From the NCBI GenBank assembly GCA_900470805.1, contig UCCA01000020.1, forward strand, positions 62,001 through 126,000: 64,000 nt of DNA, given 5' to 3'. The notes beneath the pieces are model-generated. The model saw only the letters and a list, made by a program, of their open reading frames with translations, was not told the origin of the DNA and made no database searches. The position numbers and the translations under genes are program-made. Below, piece after piece: positions 34,477 to 41,304 of this stretch; positions within the stretch are counted from its first letter, which is position 1, and every line of letters starts with the position of its first letter. The DNA comes from Hyphomicrobiales bacterium (lineage in GTDB: Bacteria; Pseudomonadota; Alphaproteobacteria; Rhizobiales; Rhizobiaceae).

Positions 34477-34825
34477 CGTCACCCACACTGCCTTCTTTGG
34501 CGATCAGCAGCGCGATTTTGTGCTGACCGCTGCCATGGTCCTCGAACTCGAACGCAAGATCGGCAGCGGTATCGGCAGCATCTACCGCCGTGTGCTCGCC
34601 CTCGACTTCTCTTCGACCGAAGTGGTGGAAGTCATCCGCCTTGGCCTGATCGGCAGCGGGACGAACCCGGAAGAGGCTTCCAACCTGATTGACGCCTATG
34701 TCGCGCCGTTCCCGCTCTCCCGCTCCTATGCGCTGGCCGTGGACATCCTCGAAGCGCGCATGACGGGCAAGTCGCCAGTGCAACAAATTGCACCAGAAAC
34801 GGAGATCGTCCCCGATGCAGAATGA
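34469..34825 (+). CDS. GTA-gp10-like tail protein (Phage_TAC_11 family)
   Basis: 118 residues matching the small GTA-gp10/tail-chaperone-like family: AAMVLELERKIGSGIGSIYRRVLALDFSSTEVVEVIRLGLIGSGTNPEEASNLID, the pattern found in gene transfer agents and related siphophages (helix-Glu-Arg-Lys, then EVIRLGLIG). In GTAs it follows the major tail genes; here it stands between portal and protease, which is odd. A palindromic 14-mer (34779-34792) is embedded in its last codons (VQQIAP). It overlaps the protease start by 11 bases. Confidence 0.8.
   Translation: MHDVTHTAFFGDQQRDFVLTAAMVLELERKIGSGIGSIYRRVLALDFSSTEVVEVIRLGLIGSGTNPEEASNLIDAYVAPFPLSRSYALAVDILEARMTGKSPVQQIAPETEIVPDAE
34779..34792. repeat. 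Palindromic 14-mer TGCAACAAATTGCA, copy 2
   Basis: Exact copy inside the coding end of the GTA-gp10-like gene. With flanks it shares 22 identical bases with copy 3 at 40844. Confidence 0.7.
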
Positions 34826-35342
34826 TCAGATCGACTTCGAAGTCCGCTTCTCAGATCCGGGCGACGGCGGGGAGATCGAAGGGACTGCCGTAAAGTTCAA
34901 CACGGTTGACTCCTACCGCACCGAATTCGCGCCAACCGCGTTCAACGTGTCGGGCCGGTCAATCCCAATGCTCTGGTCTCATGATCCTTCACAGGTCATC
35001 GGCTCATGGTCTTCGTTTCAGGTCCGCGACAACGGGCTCACGGCCAAGGGCAAGCTGAATATGTCCGTCGCCAAGGCGCTGGAGGTTCGCAGCCTTCTGA
35101 AAGCTGGCGATATCTCTGGTCTCTCGATCGGTTTCAGCACCCTGAAGGATGAACGGGCGGCAAGCGGCATCCGTCGCATCACAGAAGCCCGTCTCCACGA
35201 AATCAGCATCGTCGCTTTCCCGTCCGTCCCCGGCAGCGGCATCACCAAAATTCGACAATCAGAGAACGGCACAGACCATGCGAGCGCCATGGCTTTTGTT
35301 GCTGCCTGCAGATCAGCCGCGCTCGCAATTAGAGGGAAGTGA
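34815..35342 (+). CDS. Prohead protease (HK97-type, peptidase U35/S78)
   Basis: A 175-residue capsid maturation serine protease. Typical features are GTAVKFNTVDSYRTEFAPTAFN, the catalytic His in IPMLWSHDPSQVIGSW (about residue 56), and the Ser in AGDISGLSIGFS (about 103) followed by LHEISIVAFPSVPGSGI. It cleaves the scaffolding part of the capsid precursor after prohead assembly. It lies between portal and capsid genes, as usual for this family. Confidence 0.93.
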   Translation: MQNDQIDFEVRFSDPGDGGEIEGTAVKFNTVDSYRTEFAPTAFNVSGRSIPMLWSHDPSQVIGSWSSFQVRDNGLTAKGKLNMSVAKALEVRSLLKAGDISGLSIGFSTLKDERAASGIRRITEARLHEISIVAFPSVPGSGITKIRQSENGTDHASAMAFVAACRSAALAIRGK

Positions 35343-35346
35343 CCTA

Positions 35347-36504
35347 ATGGAACACGTAAATATCGAGACCCGTTCGGCGCTGCCGATCGAGACCCGCAGC
35401 ACAGACAACACCGACCCGCTGGCACAGGCCACCGCAGCCGTCGAAGAGATCCGCGCCGCCGCTGAAACGGCTCGCACGGCTCACGCTGCCGAAGTCGCCG
35501 CACTGACCACCCGCTTGTCGGCTGTCGAAACCCGAATGAACCGTCCCGGCACAACCACCGAAGAGACTACCGAGCCGGCAGTCGAACAGCGCGCTTTCGT
35601 TTCGTTCGCCCGTGGTGGCATCGAACGCATGCAAGCCGAAGAAGTCCGCGCCCTTACGGTCTCCACCGATACGGCGGGCGGTTATCTCGCGCCTGATCAG
35701 TTTGTTCAGGAACTCGATCGCAACCTCGTCCTCTTTTCGCCAATGCGTTCCGTTGCGCGTGTAGCGCCGGCATCGGCAGGCGAAATCATCCTGCCCCAGC
35801 GCACCGGCACACTCACGGCATCGTGGGGCGGCGAAACCCAGCCAAGCAACGGCACCCAGCCAAGCTACGGACAGCAGAAGATCAGCGTCTATGAGCTGAA
35901 GTGCTTCGTTGATATCAGCAACACCTTGCTGGAAGACAGTGCATTCAACCTCGAAGCTGAATTGGCTTATGACTTCGCGGAAGAATTCGGCCGTGCCGAG
36001 GGCCTCGCTTTCCTGAAGGGTGATGGCGCGGGCAAGCCAAAGGGCCTGATGCAGGAAGCCGACGTTTCCGAACTTGTCACGGCAAGCTCCACAATCGTCA
36101 GCGCCGCCGAACTGGTCACGGCATTCCATGAACTGCCGACCGCTTACGCTTCCCGCGCCTCTTGGGCGATGAACCGTGGCACCATGGGCGTTGTCCGCAA
36201 ACTCACCAACACGGCGGGCGACTTCCTTTGGAAAGACGGTATTGCCGATGGCAACCCGCCGACAATCTTGGGCCGTCCCGTGGTCGAAATGCCAGACATG
36301 GACGATGCCGCTGCCGGCCTTTCGCCAATCATGTTTGGCGATTTCGCCACCGGCTTCCGCATCTTCGACCGGGTGAACCTGTCCGTTCTTCGCGACCCTT
36401 ATTCGCAGCAGACGAACGGCCTTGTGCGCTTCCACGCACGTCGTCGCGTCGGCGGCGGCATGACCAAGGGCGAAGCGTTCTTCCGCATCAAGATGAAGCC
36501 TTAA
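35347..36504 (+). CDS. Major capsid protein, HK97 fold
   Basis: 385 residues. The N-terminal about 85 form a charged coiled-coil delta/scaffold domain (AAVEEIRAAAETARTAHAAEVAALTTRLSAVETRM), probably removed by the protease. The mature part opens with ALTVSTDTAGGYLAPDQFV and contains FVDISNTLLEDSAFNLEAELAYDFAEEFGRAEGLAFLKGDGAGKPKGL, the HK97 capsid hallmark. It assembles the icosahedral shell. The ATG at 35347 comes 4 bases after the protease stop; a longer frame into that gene is a shadow. Confidence 0.95.
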   Translation: MEHVNIETRSALPIETRSTDNTDPLAQATAAVEEIRAAAETARTAHAAEVAALTTRLSAVETRMNRPGTTTEETTEPAVEQRAFVSFARGGIERMQAEEVRALTVSTDTAGGYLAPDQFVQELDRNLVLFSPMRSVARVAPASAGEIILPQRTGTLTASWGGETQPSNGTQPSYGQQKISVYELKCFVDISNTLLEDSAFNLEAELAYDFAEEFGRAEGLAFLKGDGAGKPKGLMQEADVSELVTASSTIVSAAELVTAFHELPTAYASRASWAMNRGTMGVVRKLTNTAGDFLWKDGIADGNPPTILGRPVVEMPDMDDAAAGLSPIMFGDFATGFRIFDRVNLSVLRDPYSQQTNGLVRFHARRRVGGGMTKGEAFFRIKMKP

Positions 36505-36561
36505 TCGGCTCTTCCGTCAACAACCCGCTTAACGTCGCCAAGGAGCGGCAGGAGAAACAAC

Positions 36562-36942
36562 ATGCGTGATCTCGCAAGCAACATCGGAGTAGTGCAGGCT
36601 GTCGCGCCTGCAGTCCTCACAGCCACCAACACGGCGGCAGGCATCGACCTGCTAGGCTTTGGTAGCGCTGCTATCATCATCAGCACGGGGGCCATTGTCG
36701 GCTCCGCCAGCTTCACACCAAAGCTGCAGGAGAGCGACGACAACACCAATTTCACCGACGTGGCAGCGTCGGACCAGATTGGCACGTTCCCGGCAGCGCT
36801 GGCAGCGGCTTCGGCCATCAAGGCCAGTTACAGGGGTAACAAGCGGTATATCCGCCCAGTCCTCACCCTCAACTCTGGCACGTCGATCGCCGCTTCTGTC
36901 CTCGTCATCAAGGGCCGAGCGGCAAAGCGTCCTGTCGCCTAA
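36562..36942 (+). CDS. Hypothetical structural protein, 126 aa
   Basis: A 126-residue protein, beta-rich in pattern (AAIIISTGAIVGSASFTPKLQESDDNTNFTDV, then RPVLTLNSGTSIAASVLVIKG). Placed just after the major capsid gene with an AGGAG site, where capsid decoration or head-tail proteins usually lie. No family recognised. Confidence 0.7.
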   Translation: MRDLASNIGVVQAVAPAVLTATNTAAGIDLLGFGSAAIIISTGAIVGSASFTPKLQESDDNTNFTDVAASDQIGTFPAALAAASAIKASYRGNKRYIRPVLTLNSGTSIAASVLVIKGRAAKRPVA

Positions 36943-37011
36943 GCCACGCTAGGGGCGGGGTCAAAACCCCGCTTCTCGCTTTCGTTTTCCAGATCCTGAA
37001 AGGGAACCACA

Positions 37012-37491
37012 ATGGGTACCACTTCTGCAGCCAGTTCGAAATTCTCGATCGGAACGACCGTAGGCGCTGGCCTCGTCGCAGCCGATTTCACCGCCGACAC
37101 ATTCGTCGCCGTTGCCAACATCAAGGATCTTGGCGAAGCCGGTTCCAAGTCGGAAATCATCATCGGCAAATAGATCGATCAGACCTACGCCCGTAAGGCA
37201 AAGGGCTCCCGCGACAACGGCACCATGTCACTCGTCATTGACCGTGACAGCGCAGACGCCGGCTATATCGCGCTGATCGCTGCCGAAAAGACCGCGTTCG
37301 CCTACAACTTCAAGGTGGAGCTCAACGACAAGCCGGCCACGGGCGGCTCTCCGAAGAACTCGATTTTCTATTTTAAGGCCATCGTTGCCAGCGCCACCAA
37401 CAAGTTTGGCGGTCCCGACGACATGGTTCAAACCACTTTCGAGTTGGCCGTATCGGGCCAGATCCTCGAAATCGCTGCATCTGCAACCTAA
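37012..37491 (+). pseudogene. Major tail tube protein gene interrupted by an in-frame amber codon
   Basis: The frame from ATG 37012 gives 53 residues (SKFSIGTTVGAGLVAADFTA...IIIGK), then TAG at 37171-37173, then continues in the same frame for 106 codons (IDQTYARKAKGSRDNGTMSL...LAVSGQILEIAAS) to the TAA at 37489-37491. The joined 159-residue product has the tail-tube pattern (IGK-QIDQTYARKAKGSRDNGTMSLVI-RDSADAGYIAL). A single C-to-T change from CAG would make this stop. Without suppression the element cannot build a tube; a sequencing error is also possible. An AGGGAACC ribosome site precedes the first ATG. Confidence 0.8.
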
Positions 37492-37516
37492 CAGTCCGTG
37501 GCGGGTAGTAGATGCA

Positions 37517-38137
37517 ATGAGGATCACGGGTGGCGACAATATTTTAGCTGGTATTGACGGGCGGATTTGCATCCTTTCCCCGACCCTTCGCCACGCCATC
37601 CGCTTGCATTCCCAATACCATGGAGGTGGGAAGGGTTTGCCAGCGTTGGCCCGTGATATCAGCGAGGGCTCTTTAACCGGGGCTCTCGCGATCCTCTCCC
37701 TGTTTGACGATCGGCCCGACTTGGCCGAAACCATCCTCCGCGAAGGCGTGTGGAAGCACCAAACCGCGCTGACCTTGTTCGTCCTGGCACTCATGGGACA
37801 CGACCCCAGCGAACCGCCGAAGAGCGCGCCCAAAGGCAGCGCCAAGCCCAAAGGCGGGGCAAAGACCCAATCAATCGAAGACTACCTAAGCGACCTCTAC
37901 AAGATCGGCACGGGCTGGCTTGGCTGGACGCCCGACGTCACCCTAGGCGCCACCGTTGCTCAGATCATCGTCGCCTATGAAGGCAAAATGGACATGTTGC
38001 GCGCCATCCACGGCAGCGGCGACAGCGCGCCACAGGAAGAGCCCACCGGGCCTTGGGACCGCAACGTCCGCAGCATCTTTGCCGGCATCGGCACAGTCAA
38101 AGCCGAAACATCAGATGGAGCTGATCATGTGGCATGA
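37517..38137 (+). CDS. Putative tail assembly chaperone-like protein
   Basis: 206 residues from ATG 37517, not firmly recognised. The first half has GGDNILAGIDGRICILSPTLRHAIRLHSQYHGG and repeated helical stretches. A basic Ala/Pro/Lys linker (about residues 110-125) follows. The C-terminal part (YKIGTGWLGWTPDVTLGATVAQIIVAYEGKMDMLRAIHG) resembles the short regions found after tail tube genes in siphophages and GTAs. Its place right after the tube gene also fits. It overlaps the XRE gene by 11 bases. Confidence 0.6.
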   Translation: MRITGGDNILAGIDGRICILSPTLRHAIRLHSQYHGGGKGLPALARDISEGSLTGALAILSLFDDRPDLAETILREGVWKHQTALTLFVLALMGHDPSEPPKSAPKGSAKPKGGAKTQSIEDYLSDLYKIGTGWLGWTPDVTLGATVAQIIVAYEGKMDMLRAIHGSGDSAPQEEPTGPWDRNVRSIFAGIGTVKAETSDGADHVA

Positions 38138-38396
38138 ACTCGTCAAGGAAATACGGGCTTCGAAGAAGATCTCGCAGCGCGCCCTAGCCACCGAGGCAGC
38201 GATCAATCGCAGCACGTTGCGCCGGCTCGAAGCTGGGGACCTCACAATCGGATTTAGCCATCTCGAAAAGGTGCTTTCCGTGCTTGGCTATGAGCTAGAC
38301 GCCATCATGGTCAAAGACATTCCCGTCCGCGTCTTGGACGCCCAACGCCGGGTGAAGCCGAAGCTGATCCGCCTACGCCTTCCAAGGGAGGTGTAA
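38127..38396 (+). CDS. XRE-family helix-turn-helix regulator
   Basis: An 89-residue protein. The HTH reads WHELVKEIRASKKISQRALATEAAINRSTLRRLEAGDLTIGFSHLEKVLSVLGYELDAIMV (residues 2-62), a Cro/CI-like domain, with a basic tail. The ATG at 38127 has GGAG at ideal spacing; an ATG at 38115 would use none. A repressor-type gene inside the structural operon is unexpected. It may tune late expression, or be a moron. It ends one base into the HNH gene. Confidence 0.82.
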   Translation: MWHELVKEIRASKKISQRALATEAAINRSTLRRLEAGDLTIGFSHLEKVLSVLGYELDAIMVKDIPVRVLDAQRRVKPKLIRLRLPREV

Positions 38397-38737
38397 TGCC
38401 ATATTCAGCGCCATCCATTCGGGCTTGCGGCTGCATCCTAGCCACAGGCCAGCGTTGCCAGCACTCGATTAAGCGAGATCAGGAACGCAAGGCGCGGCAC
38501 GACGCCCAGCGGCCCAGCGCCCGTGAACGTGGTTACACTTCGAAGTGGGACACCGAGCGCAAAGCCTACCTTGCGTCTCACACGTCATGCACCCGTTGCG
38601 GCAATCCCTCCACCATCGTTCATCACAAGACCCCGCACCGTGGCGACAAGAAGCTCTTTTGGCAGCGCTCCAACTGGGAAGCCGTATGCAAGCCATGCCA
38701 CGACGGCCCAATCCAATCGTGGGAGAAACGCCAGTGA
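38396..38737 (+). CDS. HNH endonuclease
   Basis: A 113-residue nuclease with the zinc/HNH core: CTRCGNPSTIVHHKTPHRGD (about residues 65-84), then NWEAVCKPCHDGP. The paired CxxC and HH are intact. Small HNH proteins of this size are often found near terminase in HK97-type phages and are needed for DNA packaging cuts; here terminase lies 2.1 kb downstream. It begins on the last base of the XRE stop and ends 4 bases into the next gene. Confidence 0.9.
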   Translation: MPYSAPSIRACGCILATGQRCQHSIKRDQERKARHDAQRPSARERGYTSKWDTERKAYLASHTSCTRCGNPSTIVHHKTPHRGDKKLFWQRSNWEAVCKPCHDGPIQSWEKRQ

Positions 38738-39036
38738 CGACGAACCGCTTTGACTACCCCAAGACCTTCACCATGAAGGGGGAAACACTGACCCTCACCC
38801 AATGGGCCAAGCGCTTCGACGTGGATGTAAACCTAGTGCGAGACCGTGTCTTCGGTTGTGCGTGGCCATTGCTCCGAGCACTGACCGAACCCGTCATGAG
38901 CAACGGCGAGCGCCATGCGAAGCGCAAGGCAAAGGCTGCTCTCATTGCCAAGCTATCGGCAGCGTTCGGCCCAAGGAAGACGGTCAGGCTCCGCTTCCCA
39001 GCCCGCAACCAAACTCGCGGGGACACAGTTGTATGA
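38734..39036 (+). CDS. Small phage protein with HTH-like motif
   Basis: 100 residues from GTG 38734 (overlapping the HNH stop). LTLTQWAKRFDVDVNLVRDRVFGCAWPLLRALTEPV (about residues 16-51) resembles the short DNA-binding motif seen beside HNH/homing-type phage proteins (LAEWA..-R...GW...AL..P). The C-terminus is rich in Lys and Arg. Function unknown; it may partner the HNH protein. Confidence 0.6.
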   Translation: MTTNRFDYPKTFTMKGETLTLTQWAKRFDVDVNLVRDRVFGCAWPLLRALTEPVMSNGERHAKRKAKAALIAKLSAAFGPRKTVRLRFPARNQTRGDTVV

Positions 39037-39038
39037 GC

Positions 39039-39242
39039 CTATCTTCCCAGATGTCTAGCTTCACTCATAACGCGCTTGCCATCATCAGTAAGAGCGGCAG
39101 AGCCGTCAGCTACCAACTCGACAAGCCCAAGGTTGATGAAGCGTTGCAGACTGTCATTCGTGACGAAGTTCGTCCTACCTCCGGCCAAGCCGCGCAGGGC
39201 GTGAAGCTCGTAGCTGTCCAAGTCATTGGGCGTCACGTTCAT
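39039..39242 (-). CDS. Antisense small protein, winged-helix-like, 67 aa
   Basis: On the opposite strand to all neighbouring structural genes. The 67-residue product (LDSYELHALRGLAGG..NDSLQRFINLGLVELVADGSAALTDDGKRVMSEARH) has the cadence of a small winged-helix or phage accessory protein and reads more naturally than the plus-strand frame beneath it. Function unknown. It sits in the 358-base break between the HNH module and the connector genes. Confidence 0.55.
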   Translation of the reverse strand: MNVTPNDLDSYELHALRGLAGGRTNFVTNDSLQRFINLGLVELVADGSAALTDDGKRVMSEARHLGR

Positions 39243-39394
39243 CGGGATCTCTCGAAAGCAGGTGCGTTGGCGACTCTATACCGGGGGTGGTTGAAAACTT
39301 CCAGCCATGCCGAAGGGACCGGCGCAGGTAGCTTCATTCTAGAGAGAGCCGAACTGGCAAATCCAAACAGAAACGAAAAAGAGGCCATTTGACC

Positions 39395-39676
39395 ATGACC
39401 GTTGTCACCGCCGAAGAACTGATGCTGCATTTGAACTTGGACAGCGTAAGCGGTCTTGGAAGCTTTTTGAACGCTGCCGAGGACTATGTCGGCAACTTCG
39501 TCGGCAAGCCGCTCTCGGAATTCGATCCGCTCCCGCCGTCGCTCATTCAGGCCGTGAAGATGCTTGCCGGCCACCTCTATGAGAACCGGGAAGCCTCGAT
39601 CGCCGGCGTCGATATCAACCTGATCAGTCCCGGCATCTATGACCTCATAGCACCATATCGGGAGTACGTGTTTTGA
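39395..39676 (+). CDS. Head-tail connector protein (HK97 gp6-like)
   Basis: 93 residues from ATG 39395: VTAEELMLHLNLDSVSGLGSFLNAAEDYVGNFVGKPL, then LPPSLIQAVKMLAGHLYENREASI. This is the helical pattern of gp6/SPP1 gp15-type adaptors that dock below the portal. It overlaps the next gene by four bases through a TTGA junction. TTG 39389 is a weaker alternative start. Confidence 0.85.
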   Translation: MTVVTAEELMLHLNLDSVSGLGSFLNAAEDYVGNFVGKPLSEFDPLPPSLIQAVKMLAGHLYENREASIAGVDINLISPGIYDLIAPYREYVF

Positions 39677-40083
39677 GCGCGCAACTCGATCGGTTTAACC
39701 GCCGTATGAACGCCATCCCGAAGGCCGTCCGCGCCGCCGTGGTCCCGTCGCTTGCGAAGTCGGGCCAAGACCTAGCCACGATGCAGCGCCTTCTCGCGCC
39801 CGTCGATAGCGGCGACCTCCGCGACAGCATCCACGTCACGTTGCCGGGGGAGACAACCCCGCCGTACTCACAGCCGGGTGGCAGCACCACGGCCAAGGAA
39901 AATCAGGTGCTCGTCACCGTTGGCGACCACGCCACTCGCTACAGTCACCTTGTCGAATATGGGACCGCAGCCGCGCCGGCACAGCCGTATTTCTGGCCGG
40001 CCTATCGCCTTCTGAAAAAGAAGCTACAGGCCCGGATCAAGCGATCGATCAGCAAGGCCGTCAAGGACAATTGGGGGAAGTAA
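39673..40083 (+). CDS. HK97 gp10-family tail/head-tail protein
   Basis: 136 residues from a TTG start overlapping the previous stop. The family pattern is LAPVDSGDLRDSIHVTLP, VTVGDHATRYSHLVEYGTAAAPAQPYFWPAYRLLKKKL (about residues 40-115). These proteins sit at the head-tail junction of siphophages. The stop TAA overlaps the next ATG (TAATG). Confidence 0.9.
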   Translation: MSAQLDRFNRRMNAIPKAVRAAVVPSLAKSGQDLATMQRLLAPVDSGDLRDSIHVTLPGETTPPYSQPGGSTTAKENQVLVTVGDHATRYSHLVEYGTAAAPAQPYFWPAYRLLKKKLQARIKRSISKAVKDNWGK

Positions 40084-40490
40084 TGGAACCGAGCCTAGAG
40101 CTACAGAAGGCTATCCGGGGCAAGCTGGTCGCAGCATCGGCGCTCATCTCGCTTGTGCCGGCCAAGTCGATCCTCGACAGCAACGGCTTGCCGTCCGTCT
40201 TCCCCTGCATCCTGATAGGCGAGGGGCAGAGCGTAGCAGGGGATGACATCGCCCGTCGTCGCCACGACTGCTACCTCGACCTGCATGTCTGGACCGAAGA
40301 ACCGGGCCTAGAGCAGTCGAAGACGATCTCAGGGGCTATCCGTGGCGCGCTCTTTGATGCCGTTTGGACCGTCCCCGGCCTACATGTCGCTGATCTCCAC
40401 ATTACCCAATCCCGCTTCATGCGCGACCCGGATGGCAAGCACGGCCATGCCGTCGTCAGCATCACAGCCATGGTCAAGGAGACAGCATAA
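40083..40490 (+). CDS. DUF3168 tail completion protein
   Basis: 135 residues. DUF3168-type sequence: LQKAIRGKLVAASALISLVPAKSIL, PCILIGEGQSVAGDD, then CYLDLHVWTEEPGLEQSKTISGAIRGAL and a final VVSITAMVKE. Proteins of this family (gp17-like) cap the tail tube at the head end. It is placed between gp10-like and head closure genes, overlapping the latter by one base. Confidence 0.88.
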   Translation: MEPSLELQKAIRGKLVAASALISLVPAKSILDSNGLPSVFPCILIGEGQSVAGDDIARRRHDCYLDLHVWTEEPGLEQSKTISGAIRGALFDAVWTVPGLHVADLHITQSRFMRDPDGKHGHAVVSITAMVKETA

Positions 40491-40837
40491 TGCGCGCCGG
40501 CAAGCTTGATAAAACCATCTGCATCGAACGCGCCGGGACCGTCGTCAACGACTACGGCACCCCGTCTCAGGGCTGGGAGGAGATCGCCACCACCAAGGCC
40601 CAGATCATCCAAAGCAGCACCGAAGAATTTATGAAGGCCTACGGCAGCGATGCCACACAGGCCGTCGTCTTCCGTATCCGTTGGCGCAATGACGTCCGCG
40701 TGACCGACCGCATCAGCCTACGGGAGATGAAGGAACCCGCTTGGAATATCTGGGAAGCCCGCAAGCTGGAGATTGTCGAAATCAAGGAGCTAGGCCGTAG
40801 GGACGGGCTCGAACTTCGTTGCACCGCTGGCGACTAA
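40490..40837 (+). CDS. Phage head closure protein (SPP1 gp16-like)
   Basis: 115 residues: RAGKLDKTICIERAGTVVNDYGTPSQGWEEIATTKAQI, then VVFRIRWRNDVRVTDRI and a closing EIVEIKELGRRDGLELRC. This is the compact beta-barrel head-tail joining/closure family. The gene is followed by a palindromic 14-mer and the terminase small subunit. Confidence 0.9.
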   Translation: MRAGKLDKTICIERAGTVVNDYGTPSQGWEEIATTKAQIIQSSTEEFMKAYGSDATQAVVFRIRWRNDVRVTDRISLREMKEPAWNIWEARKLEIVEIKELGRRDGLELRCTAGD

Positions 40838-40843
40838 AGCCAG

Positions 40844-40857
40844 TGCAACAAATTGCA
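40844..40857. repeat. Palindromic 14-mer TGCAACAAATTGCA, copy 3
   Basis: Exact copy in the 48-base gap between the head closure and terminase small subunit genes, where it could act as an operator. It shares 22 bases with copy 2. Confidence 0.7.
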
Positions 40858-40885
40858 CCAACGATAACGAAATAGGGAAATCGAC

Positions 40886-41302
40886 ATGGCCAAGGGCGGC
40901 GCAAAGCCAACACTGAAAGCGATCGAAGGCGGTCTATCGGGCATCCCCCCTTTGCCATCGACGGTACATTCCAGCATGGCGGAAGAGTGGGACGTGATCG
41001 CGGCAGACTTGCGACACCGGAAGCTCTTGGCAAAGCCAATGCTTGGCGTTCTGGAAACCTACGTTGTCGCCTTGTGGATGGCTCGCCTTTCGGCGGAAGA
41101 CATCGCAACGAACGGTTTGACCGTGCAAACGGCGCACAAGGACAAGAAGGCCAATCCCGCCACCGCCGTTCTGAAAGCGGCTCAGGTCTCCGTTGCACGG
41201 CTTGCGGCAGAGCTAGGCATTACGCCAGCGTCCCGATCGCGTGCCGGCATGGGTGGCGACAAGCCAGCCGTTCCCGAACATGATCCATTGGGGCTCGATT
41301 GA
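40886..41302 (+). CDS. Terminase small subunit, P27 family
   Basis: 138 residues. P27-type features are IPPLPSTVHSSMAEEWDVIAADLRHRKLLAKPMLGVLETYVVALWMARLSAEDI, then VQTAHKDKKANPATAVLKAAQVSVARLAAELGITPASRSR at the C-terminus. It recognises viral DNA and recruits the large subunit. A short gap with a repeat precedes it; the stop overlaps the region just before terL. Confidence 0.9.
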   Translation: MAKGGAKPTLKAIEGGLSGIPPLPSTVHSSMAEEWDVIAADLRHRKLLAKPMLGVLETYVVALWMARLSAEDIATNGLTVQTAHKDKKANPATAVLKAAQVSVARLAAELGITPASRSRAGMGGDKPAVPEHDPLGLD

Positions 41303-41304
41303 TC

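Noticed and set aside
38802..39392. 196-codon plus-strand frame across the HNH-connector break
   Set aside because: Its first part is a shadow of the 38734-39036 gene and its second part lacks any domain; the minus-strand 67-residue frame reads better.
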